A DNA stretch of 64,000 bases from Clostridia bacterium (GTDB lineage Bacteria > Bacillota > Clostridia > Oscillospirales > CAG-272): assembly GCA_017631085.1 (NCBI GenBank), contig JAGBTY010000003.1, forward strand, positions 1-64,000, given 5' to 3'. Positions 43,330 through 51,899 of this stretch are shown one piece after another. Under the pieces are notes generated by a model that was given only the letters and a program-made list of their open reading frames with translations, ran no database searches and was not told the origin of the DNA. The stretch's first letter is position 1. Every line of letters starts with the position of its first letter. The position numbers were made by a program, and so were the translations under genes.

Positions 43330-45105
43330 TCAGTCTCTTACTTTGATGTGGACCTCACGAAGCTGCTGCTCGGTGACTTCACCGGGAGCGCCCATCATAA
43401 GATCCTGTGCATTTCCGTTAAGCGGGAACGCGATTACGTCTCTTATAGTCTCTTCCTCGGCAATGAGCATTATCATTCTGTCAACACCGGGAGCCATACC
43501 TGCATGAGGAGGAGCTCCGTAAGCGAAGGCTGTATAGAGAGCACCGAATTTTGCCTTAAGAACGTCTTCTCCGTATCCTGCGATCTCGAATGCCTTTCTC
43601 ATTATTTCGGGATTGTGGTTTCTGACAGCTCCCGAAGAAAGCTCAACACCGTTACATACGATGTCGTACTGATATGCGAAGATCTCAAGAGGATCCTTGT
43701 TCATAAGAGCGTCCATACCGCCCTGAGGCATCGAGAAGGGATTGTGAGTAAAGTCTATCTTGCCTGTCTCGGCATTTCTCTCGTACATGGGGAAGTCAAC
43801 GATAAAGCAGAACTCAAAGGAATCCTTCTTTATGAGTCCGAGCTCGTTTCCGATCCATGTTCTCATCTCGCCCGAAAGCTTGTCGATAACAGACGCGCTG
43901 TCGCTTATGAAGAAGAGCGACTCGCCCTCCTTGATACCGACGAGAGCCGTAAGCTCTGCTTTCTGCTCTTCGGTAAGGAATTTTGCGATAGGTCCTTTAT
44001 ATTCTCCGTCTTCAAGTGTAATATAACCTATACCAAACTTCATTCCGATGCTTCTGGAATATGCGTCGATAGCCTTTTCGAACGCCTTCTTTCCGTCACC
44101 GTCGCCGTCCTTCTTAACGAGATAGTTGGCTACCATACCTCTTACGAGCTTGTTCTTAAAGGGAACTGTTCTGCCGTTAATGTTAAGAAATTCGTGCTTT
44201 GCGAAAAATTCGGTAAGATCCTGAATTATGATGGGGTTACGAAGGTCGGGCTTGTCAGAGCCGTACTTGAGCATTGCGTCAGCATATGTGATGCGTCTGA
44301 AAGGAGGCTTTGATACCTTCTTGTCGGTAAACTTCGTAAAGGTGTTGTAGATAACAGTCTCGGCTACCTCAAACACGTCCTCCTGTGTTGCGAAAGCCAT
44401 TTCAAAGTCGAGCTGATAGAATTCTCCGGGAGAACGGTCCTGACGCGCGTCTTCGTCACGGAAACAGGGTGCTATCTGGAAATAACGGTCAAATCCCGAT
44501 GCCATAAGAAGCTGCTTAAACTGCTGTGGAGCTTGAGGAAGAGCATAGAACTTTCCCTTGTGCTTACGGCTGGGAACGAGATAGTCTCTTGCTCCCTCAG
44601 GAGAAGATGCGGTAAGGATAGGTGTCTGTATCTCAAGGAAGCCCATATCCTCCATCTGCGATCTGAGATAGCTGAGTATCTTGGATCTGAGTACGATATT
44701 GTCATGTATCTTTCTGTTTCTGAGGTCAAGGTAGCGGTACTTGAGTCTTACCTCTTCTCTTGTGAGCGTAGACGAATCTATCTCAAAAGGAAGTCCGAGC
44801 TGACAAGGTCCGAGAACTTCTATTCTTTCAGCTCTGACCTCTATCATACCCGTAGCTATCTTGGGGTTTACAGTATCTTCGTCTCTCTTTGTAACGTTAC
44901 CCTCAACGAGAACTACCGTCTCCTTTGACATTCCCGCTATCATGCTATCGTCAGAGAAAACTATCTGTGTAACTCCATAATGGTCACGAAGGTCTACAAA
45001 AAGAACTCCTCCGTGGTCTCTTACTCTTTCTATCCAGCCTGTAAGCGTTACCTTTTCGCCGATGTTGTTTACACCGAGCTCGTTGCAATTATGTGTTCTA
45101 AGCAT
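43330..45105 (-). CDS. aspS: Aspartyl-tRNA synthetase
   Basis: A 591-residue class II synthetase of bacterial type. The N-terminal OB fold has 'VTLTGWIERVRDHGGVLFVDLRD'-like sequence, motif 2 is in 'FRDEDARQDRSPGEFYQLD', a GAD insertion domain lies at about 300-410, and motif 3 is in 'GAPPHAGMAPGVDRMIM'. With GatCAB encoded in the same operon it is probably non-discriminating, charging both tRNA-Asp and tRNA-Asn. GGAGG precedes the ATG. Expression is controlled by the T-box leader upstream. Confidence 0.96.
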   Translation of the reverse strand: MLRTHNCNELGVNNIGEKVTLTGWIERVRDHGGVLFVDLRDHYGVTQIVFSDDSMIAGMSKETVVLVEGNVTKRDEDTVNPKIATGMIEVRAERIEVLGPCQLGLPFEIDSSTLTREEVRLKYRYLDLRNRKIHDNIVLRSKILSYLRSQMEDMGFLEIQTPILTASSPEGARDYLVPSRKHKGKFYALPQAPQQFKQLLMASGFDRYFQIAPCFRDEDARQDRSPGEFYQLDFEMAFATQEDVFEVAETVIYNTFTKFTDKKVSKPPFRRITYADAMLKYGSDKPDLRNPIIIQDLTEFFAKHEFLNINGRTVPFKNKLVRGMVANYLVKKDGDGDGKKAFEKAIDAYSRSIGMKFGIGYITLEDGEYKGPIAKFLTEEQKAELTALVGIKEGESLFFISDSASVIDKLSGEMRTWIGNELGLIKKDSFEFCFIVDFPMYERNAETGKIDFTHNPFSMPQGGMDALMNKDPLEIFAYQYDIVCNGVELSSGAVRNHNPEIMRKAFEIAGYGEDVLKAKFGALYTAFAYGAPPHAGMAPGVDRMIMLIAEEETIRDVIAFPLNGNAQDLMMGAPGEVTEQQLREVHIKVRD

Positions 45106-45163
45106 GTTTTTATCCTCCGTTTATAATATTATCTAAATTTTTTTAATTTTTAAACACACAAAA

Positions 45164-45420
45164 AAACAAAAAACCTCTCATCCCACATGGGACGAAAGGC
45201 TTACTTCCGCGATACCACCCAAATTGACCTCCCGCACGGAGATCCTCTCATTTGTGTCCTTACGGGACAAGCGGACGGTTCTAATTTCATTCCGAAGGAT
45301 ATGATTTCTTCCGTCAGCTCCGAAGTGTTTTTCCCTACGGTCTTACTGCCGTTCTCTCACCTACAACGGCTCTCTTTGAGTAAGCTCTCCAAGGTACTCT
45401 CTTCATCACAGCTTTTTACA
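45164..45420 (-). promoter_or_regulatory. T-box riboswitch of the aspS-gatCAB operon
   Basis: The minus-strand leader has the T-box core GGGTGGTATCGCGG (45220-45207). A terminator TGGGACGAAAGG/CCTCTCATCCCA (45188-45199 with 45174-45185) and a T run follow. A Stem I region carries GAAGAGAGTA and GGTGAGAGAACGGC. It reads through when uncharged cognate tRNA binds. In my folding the specifier loop presents AAC (45329-45327), an Asn codon followed by A, next to the GAAG/CTTC basal stem; GAC (Asp) occurs a few bases later (45315-45313). Asn sensing would fit a route that makes Asn-tRNA(Asn). Confidence 0.93.
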
Positions 45421-45426
45421 ATTAGC

Positions 45427-45455
45427 ATTATAGCATCTTTTTTTTCGTTTGTCAA
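45427..45455 (-). promoter_or_regulatory. Promoter of the T-box-aspS-gatCAB operon
   Basis: On the minus strand, TTGACA (45455-45450), 17 bases and TATAAT (45432-45427), full consensus. The start is near 45420. Confidence 0.92.
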
Positions 45456-45557
45456 TATTTTTTATTCATTTTTTTATTATAACCGTATCGAAGACAAAAA
45501 AACACCTTCTTTTACGATTTTTATTTTGCATTTTGCCCCTAATTGCGTTGTTTTTTG

Positions 45558-45586
45558 TTGACAAATTTTTTACTCTGTGTTATAAT
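45558..45586 (+). promoter_or_regulatory. Promoter of the paaK-ior operon
   Basis: TTGACA (45558-45563), 17 bases and TATAAT (45581-45586), full consensus with TG upstream of the -10. Confidence 0.92.
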
Positions 45587-45665
45587 GTCTTTATCCTTTT
45601 TTTATTTACATATTAAATATAAAAGCGAAATAATAAATTAATTTTCAAATATAAAGGTGCAAACA

Positions 45666-46964
45666 ATGATTTGGTCAAAAGAAGAAACGCTTCCGAGAGA
45701 AGAGCTTGAAGCCATTCAGCTTGAGCGTCTCAAGGAAACCGTAAACAGAGTTTATGAAAAGGTCGCCCCCTATCGCAAAAAAATGGACGACGCAGGAGTA
45801 AAACCGTCGGATATAAGATCCTTATCCGACCTCTCAAAGCTCCCCTTCGTTACAAAGCAGGACATGAGAGACAACTATCCCTTCGGTCTTTTTGCCGTTG
45901 ACCGTGACGACGTCGTAAGAATACACGCCTCCAGCGGTACTACGGGCAAGCCCACGGTAGTCGGATATACTCAGGGTGACATGGATACATGGACAGAGTG
46001 CGTGTCCCGTATTGCCTGCATGGGAGGTGCTTCCTCTCACGACATAGCACAGATATGCTTCGGATACGGAATGTTCACGGGCGCTCTCGGTCTTCATTAC
46101 GGACTCGAAAAGATCGGTGCTGCCATAGTTCCCTCCTCCACAGGCAACTCTGAAAAGCAAATAATGTATATGCAGGATTTCGAGACATCTCTTCTCGTTG
46201 CCACCCCCTCATACGCTCTGCGTCTGGCAGAGGTCGCAAACGGAATGGGAATTGATCCCGCAAAAGACCTCAAGGTAAAAATAGCTCTCGTTGGAAGTGA
46301 GCTTCTCACCGACGCCATGAGAGAAGAAATGCACAAGGTATGGGGCAATGATATCCTTATTACATCAAACTACGGCATGAGTGAGCTTATGGGCCCCGGT
46401 GTGTCAGGCGAGTGTCTTGAACACTGCGGAATGCACATCAACGAGGATTACTTTATCCCCGAAATAATCGACCCCGTCACCGAGGAGGTACTCCCCGCGG
46501 GCGAGCAGGGTGAGCTCGTTATCACTTGTATCAAAAAAGAGGCTCTTCCCCTTATTCGTTATCGCACGAAGGACATCACCCGTCTCTTCTATGAAAAGTG
46601 CAAGTGCGGAAGAACACTTTGCAGAATGGAAAACCTTTCTGGAAGAAGCGACGATATGATGAAGATACGCGGCGTAAATGTATTCCCAAGCCAGATAGAA
46701 GAGGTGATCCTCAGCTTTGACGAGCTCGGCCCTCACTACGAAATAATCCTTGAGCGTGAAGGATATCTTGATAAAATGACTATCAAGGTCGAACTCGCAA
46801 AGAGCACCGACTCATTCTCGGAGCTTGAAAGAATAACAAAAGCTGTAAAAGCAAAGCTCAAGACGATCCTCGGACTTGACGCCAAGGTCACCCTTGAATC
46901 CCCCAACACCCTTCAGAGATTTGAAGGCAAAGCAAAAAGAGTAAAAGATCTAAGGAGTAAATAA
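45666..46964 (+). CDS. paaK: Phenylacetate-CoA ligase family protein, first copy
   Basis: A 432-residue AMP-forming acyl-CoA ligase. It has the P-loop-like 'ASSGTTGKPTVVGYT', 'NYGMSELMGPGVSGEC', 'RYRTKDITRLF' and the C-terminal hinge region 'SGRSDDMMKIRGVNVFPSQIE'. It interconverts an aryl acetate and its CoA ester. In an operon with indolepyruvate oxidoreductase it likely runs from aryl-acetyl-CoA to acid. The longest frame opens with GTG at 45657; the ATG at 45666 with AAAGG 8 bases upstream is preferred. A second, diverged copy lies three genes downstream; the two differ over much of their length, so this is an old duplication. Confidence 0.93.
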   Translation: MIWSKEETLPREELEAIQLERLKETVNRVYEKVAPYRKKMDDAGVKPSDIRSLSDLSKLPFVTKQDMRDNYPFGLFAVDRDDVVRIHASSGTTGKPTVVGYTQGDMDTWTECVSRIACMGGASSHDIAQICFGYGMFTGALGLHYGLEKIGAAIVPSSTGNSEKQIMYMQDFETSLLVATPSYALRLAEVANGMGIDPAKDLKVKIALVGSELLTDAMREEMHKVWGNDILITSNYGMSELMGPGVSGECLEHCGMHINEDYFIPEIIDPVTEEVLPAGEQGELVITCIKKEALPLIRYRTKDITRLFYEKCKCGRTLCRMENLSGRSDDMMKIRGVNVFPSQIEEVILSFDELGPHYEIILEREGYLDKMTIKVELAKSTDSFSELERITKAVKAKLKTILGLDAKVTLESPNTLQRFEGKAKRVKDLRSK

Positions 46965-46967
46965 AAA

Positions 46968-48716
46968 ATGGCAAACAAAACCATAATGCTCGGAAACGAA
47001 GCAATAGCAAGAGGTGCTTATGAAGCAGGAGTAAAGGTATCAAGCGCATACCCCGGAACTCCAAGCACCGAGATCAGCGAATACCTCGCAAAATACGATG
47101 AAGTATATACCGAATGGGCACCTAACGAAAAGGTTGCCGCAGAAGTTGCTATCGGTGCGTCCATTGCAGGTGTCAGAAGCCTTGCTTGTATGAAGCACGT
47201 AGGACTTAACGTAGCAAGTGACCCCCTTTACACATTCTCATATACAGGTGTTGGCGGCGGATCTGTAATAGTCGTCGCAGACGATCCCGGCCTTGCAAGC
47301 TCACAGAACGAGCAGGATACGAGAATGATAGCAAGAGCAGCTCACGTTCCTGTGCTTGAACCCTCGGACAGCTCTGAAGCAAAGGAATTTCTCAAATACG
47401 CATATACGCTCAGTGAGCAGTATGATACACCAGTTATCCTCCGTACTACCACAAAGCTCGCCCACTCACAAAGTGCTGTAGAGCTTTGCGACAGAACAGA
47501 GGTAGAGGATAAGCCTTACGAGAGACAGGTACAAAAGTACGTTATGATGCCCGCCTCCGCTATCGGCAGACACCTTGTAGTTGAAGACAGAGAAAAGCGC
47601 ATGGCAGAGGATTCTGCAAGCTTTTTTGTCAACAAGATGGAGATAAACGACAAGAAGATCGGATTTATCACCTGCGGCATCGCGTACCAGTACGTAAAGG
47701 ACGCTTGTCCCGACGCCAGCGTTCTCAAATTCGGTCTCGTAAATCCAATATCCAAGAAACTCGTCGAAGACTTCGTTTCTCAGGTAGAGACAGTATACGT
47801 ATTCGAGGAGCTTGAGCCTGTAATTGAAGAGCAGGTACGTGCCTGGGGCTTTGAGGTCAAGGGCAAAGAAGTGTTCACCCGTCAGGGAGAATACAGCGCA
47901 AATATGCTCAAAAAGGTCATATACGGCAGCGACGACGCAGTGTTCGAAAAAGAGACCGTTCCTGCTCGCCCTCCCATTCTCTGCCCCGGATGTCCTCACA
48001 GAAGTGTTTTCTCGGTGCTCAACAAGCTTAAGATACACGCATCGGGTGACATTGGCTGTTATACTCTCGGAGCAGTTGCTCCACTTAGTGTTATCGATAC
48101 CACCATCTGCATGGGCGCAAGCATTTCGGCGCTTCACGGAATGGAAAAGGCAAAGGGCAAGGAGTACGTCAAGAATTGGGTAGCCGTTATCGGTGACTCC
48201 ACCTTCTTACATACAGGAATAAACTCACTTATAAACATGGTCTATAACAAGGCGACCGGCACTGTCATGATACTCGACAACCGTACCACAGGTATGACAG
48301 GCCATCAGGATCACGCAGCAACCGGTAAAACGCTCAAGGGAGAGGACACCAATTCTATCGACCTTAAGGAGCTTTGCCATGCGGTAGGAGTAAAGAACGT
48401 CATCGAAGTAAACGCATTCGACGTCGAAACTCTTGAGGCAACTATAAAAGAAAGCGTTTCCAGCGACACACTCACAGTCATTATCACAAAATCTCCCTGC
48501 GTACTTCTCAAGGGACAGAAGTTCATAAACAAGTGCGTAGTTGACGCGGATCTCTGCCGCAAGTGCGGAGCCTGCACCAAGATAGGCTGTCCCGCAATAT
48601 CCAAGACCGCCGATGGAAAGGTAACTATTGATGCTACCATGTGTAACGGCTGCGGTCTTTGCATGACAAGATGTAAATTCGGAGCTATAAAGCTCGTGGC
48701 AAAGGAGGGCAACTGA
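46968..48716 (+). CDS. iorA: Indolepyruvate ferredoxin oxidoreductase, alpha subunit
   Basis: A 582-residue thiamine-diphosphate enzyme subunit that decarboxylates aryl pyruvates to aryl-acetyl-CoA while reducing ferredoxin. The N-terminal half is the pyrimidine-binding domain ('SSAYPGTPSTEI'). 'CPGCPHRSVF' (near residue 340) opens the diphosphate-binding domain with 'GDIGCYTLG' and 'GDSTFLHTG'. The C-terminus is a two-cluster ferredoxin: 'CRKCGACTKIGCP' and 'CNGCGLCMTRCKF'. It starts three bases after the first paaK stop and is followed directly by iorB. Confidence 0.96.
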   Translation: MANKTIMLGNEAIARGAYEAGVKVSSAYPGTPSTEISEYLAKYDEVYTEWAPNEKVAAEVAIGASIAGVRSLACMKHVGLNVASDPLYTFSYTGVGGGSVIVVADDPGLASSQNEQDTRMIARAAHVPVLEPSDSSEAKEFLKYAYTLSEQYDTPVILRTTTKLAHSQSAVELCDRTEVEDKPYERQVQKYVMMPASAIGRHLVVEDREKRMAEDSASFFVNKMEINDKKIGFITCGIAYQYVKDACPDASVLKFGLVNPISKKLVEDFVSQVETVYVFEELEPVIEEQVRAWGFEVKGKEVFTRQGEYSANMLKKVIYGSDDAVFEKETVPARPPILCPGCPHRSVFSVLNKLKIHASGDIGCYTLGAVAPLSVIDTTICMGASISALHGMEKAKGKEYVKNWVAVIGDSTFLHTGINSLINMVYNKATGTVMILDNRTTGMTGHQDHAATGKTLKGEDTNSIDLKELCHAVGVKNVIEVNAFDVETLEATIKESVSSDTLTVIITKSPCVLLKGQKFINKCVVDADLCRKCGACTKIGCPAISKTADGKVTIDATMCNGCGLCMTRCKFGAIKLVAKEGN

Positions 48717-48717
48717 T

Positions 48718-49290
48718 ATGACGAAAAACATTATGATAGTAGGAGTCGGCGGACAGGGCACTCTCCTTACCAGCCGTATAATAGGAAAAGCGGCTCTCTC
48801 AAAGGGATACGACGTTAAGATCTCCGAGGTACACGGAATGGCTCAGCGCGGAGGAAGCGTCGTCACATTCGTTCGTTTTGGTGAGACGGTAAACGAGCCC
48901 GTAGTTGAGGAAGGTCAGGCAGACCTTATTATAGCATTCGAGCGTCTTGAGGCAAAGAGATATGCTCACTTTCTTAAAAAGGACGGTGTGCTTGTGGTAA
49001 ACGACTGTCGCATCAACCCCATGACAGTATCCATCGGCGCAGCTACCTACCCCGAAAACATTATCGAAGACCTTAAGAACGACCACCCCGTTTATGCTAT
49101 AGACGGTCAGAAGGCAGCTCTTGAGCTTGGTAACAGCCGAGTTCTCAACTCGGTAGTTCTCGGATATGCCGCAAAGTTTATCGGATTTGATACTGATACT
49201 TGGCTCGATATTATTGAAAACACAGTTCCTCCAAAAACTGTCGACCTCAATAAAAAGGCTTTCTTGCAGGGATACGAAGCGAATAATTAA
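48718..49290 (+). CDS. iorB: Indolepyruvate ferredoxin oxidoreductase, beta subunit
   Basis: A 190-residue gamma-domain-type subunit completing the IorAB heterodimer. It has 'IMIVGVGGQGTLLTSRIIG' (CoA/nucleotide-binding loop) and 'SEVHGMAQRGGSVVTFVRFG', both hallmarks. It starts one base after the iorA stop (TGATATG), and iorA's end supplies its GGAGGG ribosome binding site. Confidence 0.96.
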   Translation: MTKNIMIVGVGGQGTLLTSRIIGKAALSKGYDVKISEVHGMAQRGGSVVTFVRFGETVNEPVVEEGQADLIIAFERLEAKRYAHFLKKDGVLVVNDCRINPMTVSIGAATYPENIIEDLKNDHPVYAIDGQKAALELGNSRVLNSVVLGYAAKFIGFDTDTWLDIIENTVPPKTVDLNKKAFLQGYEANN

Positions 49291-49304
49291 GGAGAATTTT
49301 GCAA

Positions 49305-50603
49305 ATGATATGGAATGAAACAAAAGAATGTATGAGCCGCGATCAGATGACGGCTCTGCAAAGCGCAAGACTTGTTAAGCTTGTGGATTACGTCTATCAC
49401 AATGTGGACTTCTATCGCAAAAAGATGCAAAACTTGGATCTTTTCCCCTCCGATATTAAAAGCATCGAAGATATAACCAAGCTCCCTTTCACGACAAAGG
49501 ACGACCTTCGTGATAACTATCCCTTCGGTCTTTTCGCAGTTCCCAATAAGGAAATAGTAAGAATACACGCTTCCAGCGGAACGACGGGCAAGGCTACCGT
49601 CGTCGGATATACCAAGCATGACCTGGATATATGGGCTGAATGTGTTGCAAGATGCATGACCATGGCAGGTATTGGCAAGGACGACATAATACAGATAGCA
49701 TACGGCTACGGTCTTTTCACAGGAGGACTAGGAGCGCATAACGGAGCAGAACTTTTAGGCGCTACCGTTGTTCCTATGAGCACAGGCAACTCGAAGAAGC
49801 TTACCACTATGATGGTCGACTTCGGAGCAACTGCCATTGCTTGTACTCCATCATATCTCCTCCATATCTCCGAGGTGCTTCGCGAGGAAGGACTCCTCGA
49901 TAAGATCAAACTCAAGGCTGCTATCTGCGGTGCAGAGCCATGGACCGAAAAGATGCGTCACGAGATAGAGACCAGACTCAACATAACAGCTCACGACATC
50001 TACGGACTCAGCGAGATAATGGGCCCCGGTGTCGCTTGTGACTGTCAGTATCACAACGGTCTCCACGTTTGTGAGGACCACTTCTATCCCGAGGTTCTGG
50101 ACACAGCAACACTCGCTCCCGTCGCCGACGGAGTAACGGGTGAGCTTGCATTTACAACCTTCACTAAGGAGGGTATACCGCTTCTCCGTTACAGGACCAA
50201 GGACCTTACGAGCATCGATCACTCCACCTGCGAGTGCGGCAGAACAAGCGCGCGTATCTCCAGATTCAAGGGACGTGTGGACGACATGCTCATAATCAGA
50301 GGCGTAAACGTATTTCCGAGTCAGGTCGAGGCTGCTCTTGTTGATGTAGAAGAGGTAACTCCTCACTACATGATGATAGTTGACCGAGTAAATAATCTTG
50401 ACACACTTGAGATTCAGGTCGAGGTCGATCCCAAATACTATACCGACGAGGTCCGCGCCCTTGAAGCTCTTAACAAGAAGATAGCTCACGTTATCCAGCA
50501 GGCTCTCGGAGTCAACGCAAAGATAAAGATAGTCGAGCCCCAGACCCTCGTAAGAAGCCAGGGCAAAGCAGTTCACGTTATCGACAACCGTAAACTTTAT
50601 TGA
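49305..50603 (+). CDS. paaK: Phenylacetate-CoA ligase family protein, second copy
   Basis: A 432-residue paralogue of the ligase at 45666, with the same motifs ('ASSGTTGKATVVGYT', 'IYGLSEIMGPGVACDC', 'KGRVDDMLIIRGVNVFPSQVE'). The substrate-pocket region differs between copies ('CGMHINEDYF' versus 'NGLHVCEDHF' and others), so the two may prefer different aryl acids, for example phenylacetate and indoleacetate. The longest frame opens with TTG at 49299; the ATG at 49305 has GGAG at 10 bases and is preferred. It is followed by the ACT-domain gene with a 24-base gap. Confidence 0.93.
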   Translation: MIWNETKECMSRDQMTALQSARLVKLVDYVYHNVDFYRKKMQNLDLFPSDIKSIEDITKLPFTTKDDLRDNYPFGLFAVPNKEIVRIHASSGTTGKATVVGYTKHDLDIWAECVARCMTMAGIGKDDIIQIAYGYGLFTGGLGAHNGAELLGATVVPMSTGNSKKLTTMMVDFGATAIACTPSYLLHISEVLREEGLLDKIKLKAAICGAEPWTEKMRHEIETRLNITAHDIYGLSEIMGPGVACDCQYHNGLHVCEDHFYPEVLDTATLAPVADGVTGELAFTTFTKEGIPLLRYRTKDLTSIDHSTCECGRTSARISRFKGRVDDMLIIRGVNVFPSQVEAALVDVEEVTPHYMMIVDRVNNLDTLEIQVEVDPKYYTDEVRALEALNKKIAHVIQQALGVNAKIKIVEPQTLVRSQGKAVHVIDNRKLY

Positions 50604-50627
50604 TAAATTATTCAGGAGGAAATAAAA

Positions 50628-51056
50628 ATGTTTGCAAAACAGTTGACCGTATTTATTGAAAACAGATCTGGAAGACTTAGTGAGGTACTTAACGTGCTTA
50701 AGGCCAACAACGTCAATATTCTTTCGCTCAGCCTTGCGGATACTACAGAATTCGGACTTCTCAGACTTATCGTAAACGATCCTGCGCTCGGAAAGGAAAA
50801 ACTTACCGAAAACGGTTTTTCTTCTCTTCTCTCCGACGTATCTGTAATAAAGATCTCGCACAAGTCCGGAAGCCTTCAGGAGCTTCTTGACGTCATTGAC
50901 AAAAACGGTGTTAACATCGAATACATGTACGGTCTTTCTATCGACGGAGAGCAAGCATACGTCGTACTTAAAGCGTCTGATATTACAAAGATAGACGAAA
51001 TACTTACCGCAAACGGAGTAGAGACCGTTTCAGGAGAGGCTCTTGCCAATCTTTAA
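50628..51056 (+). CDS. Tandem ACT-domain protein
   Basis: A 142-residue protein made of two ACT domains (about 3-70 and 71-140). The first is 'QLTVFIENRSGRLSEVLNVLKANNVNI'-like with the ligand-binding 'NRSGRL' turn; the second is 'SGSLQELLDVIDKNGVNIEYMYG'. Stand-alone ACT pairs often follow paaK and ior genes and are thought to sense an amino acid, probably an aromatic one here. AGGAGG precedes the ATG. It has no enzymatic domain. Confidence 0.92.
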   Translation: MFAKQLTVFIENRSGRLSEVLNVLKANNVNILSLSLADTTEFGLLRLIVNDPALGKEKLTENGFSSLLSDVSVIKISHKSGSLQELLDVIDKNGVNIEYMYGLSIDGEQAYVVLKASDITKIDEILTANGVETVSGEALANL

Positions 51057-51074
51057 TTTATTTAAGAGGAATAA

Positions 51075-51887
51075 ATGATAATCGATTTCCATACCCATAT
51101 TTTTCCTGATAGGATAGCAGAAAAGACCATAGAATATCTGTCACTGAAAGGCAATATCAGTCCTTTCTCCGACGGAACAAAAAATGGACTTTTCGATAGG
51201 CTCCGTGAGGCTCAAGCCGATATTGCGCTGAACCTTCCCGTGATCACAAATCCTACTCAATTTGACAGCGTAAACCGCTTTGCAAAGGAAGTAAATGAAT
51301 CCTTTGCCCAAAGCAGAAACAAAGGTATTATGTCCTTTGCGGGAATACACCCGCTGTGCGACGACCTCGACGAAAAAATGAAATGGATAAAAAACAATGG
51401 CTTCCTCGGTATAAAGCTACACCCTGACTATCAGGAGACCTTTATCGATGACGAAAAATACGAAAGGATCCTCGCTCTCGCCAAAGAGCTTGACCTTATC
51501 GTTGTCACTCATTCGGGAGCTGATATAGCATACAGAGGATACCCCGTAAGGTGTACCCCCGACCGTGTCCTGAAGCTTATACGAAAGGTTCGCCACCCAA
51601 AGCTCGTTCTTGCGCATCTCGGTGCAAGTGAAATGAGCGAGGAGGTATACGAAAAGCTCTGCGGAGAAGACGTATATTTTGATACAGCCTTCGTGCTTCG
51701 CTTTACCGACAAGGATACCTTCACGAAAATAGTGAAAAAACACGGAGATGACCGTATACTTTTCGGATCGGATTCCCCCTGGAGCGGTATTGAGAGAGAC
51801 ATAGATATCATTCGTTCCTTTGATCTTCCCAAAAATACCGAGGACAAGATCTTCTTTAAAAATTCAAAAAAACTCCTCGGACTTTAA
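51075..51887 (+). CDS. Amidohydrolase (Amidohydro_2 family)
   Basis: A 270-residue TIM-barrel metal hydrolase. It has 'DFHTHIFP' (Asp4, His6, His8), 'GIKLHPDYQ', 'VVTHSGADIAYRG', 'LVLAHLGASEM' and the final 'LFGSDSPWSG'. TatD-like or decarboxylase-like chemistry is possible; the substrate is unknown. Position inside the aromatic 2-oxo acid operon, 18 bases after the ACT gene, suggests a related substrate such as an N-acyl or ring-derived compound. AGAGGA precedes the ATG. Confidence 0.85.
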   Translation: MIIDFHTHIFPDRIAEKTIEYLSLKGNISPFSDGTKNGLFDRLREAQADIALNLPVITNPTQFDSVNRFAKEVNESFAQSRNKGIMSFAGIHPLCDDLDEKMKWIKNNGFLGIKLHPDYQETFIDDEKYERILALAKELDLIVVTHSGADIAYRGYPVRCTPDRVLKLIRKVRHPKLVLAHLGASEMSEEVYEKLCGEDVYFDTAFVLRFTDKDTFTKIVKKHGDDRILFGSDSPWSGIERDIDIIRSFDLPKNTEDKIFFKNSKKLLGL

Positions 51888-51899
51888 AAAGGTGATATT

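Noticed and set aside
45666..50603. The two paaK genes as fragments of one broken or recently duplicated gene
   Set aside because: Both are full length with all motifs, and they differ over much of their sequence, so they are established paralogues.
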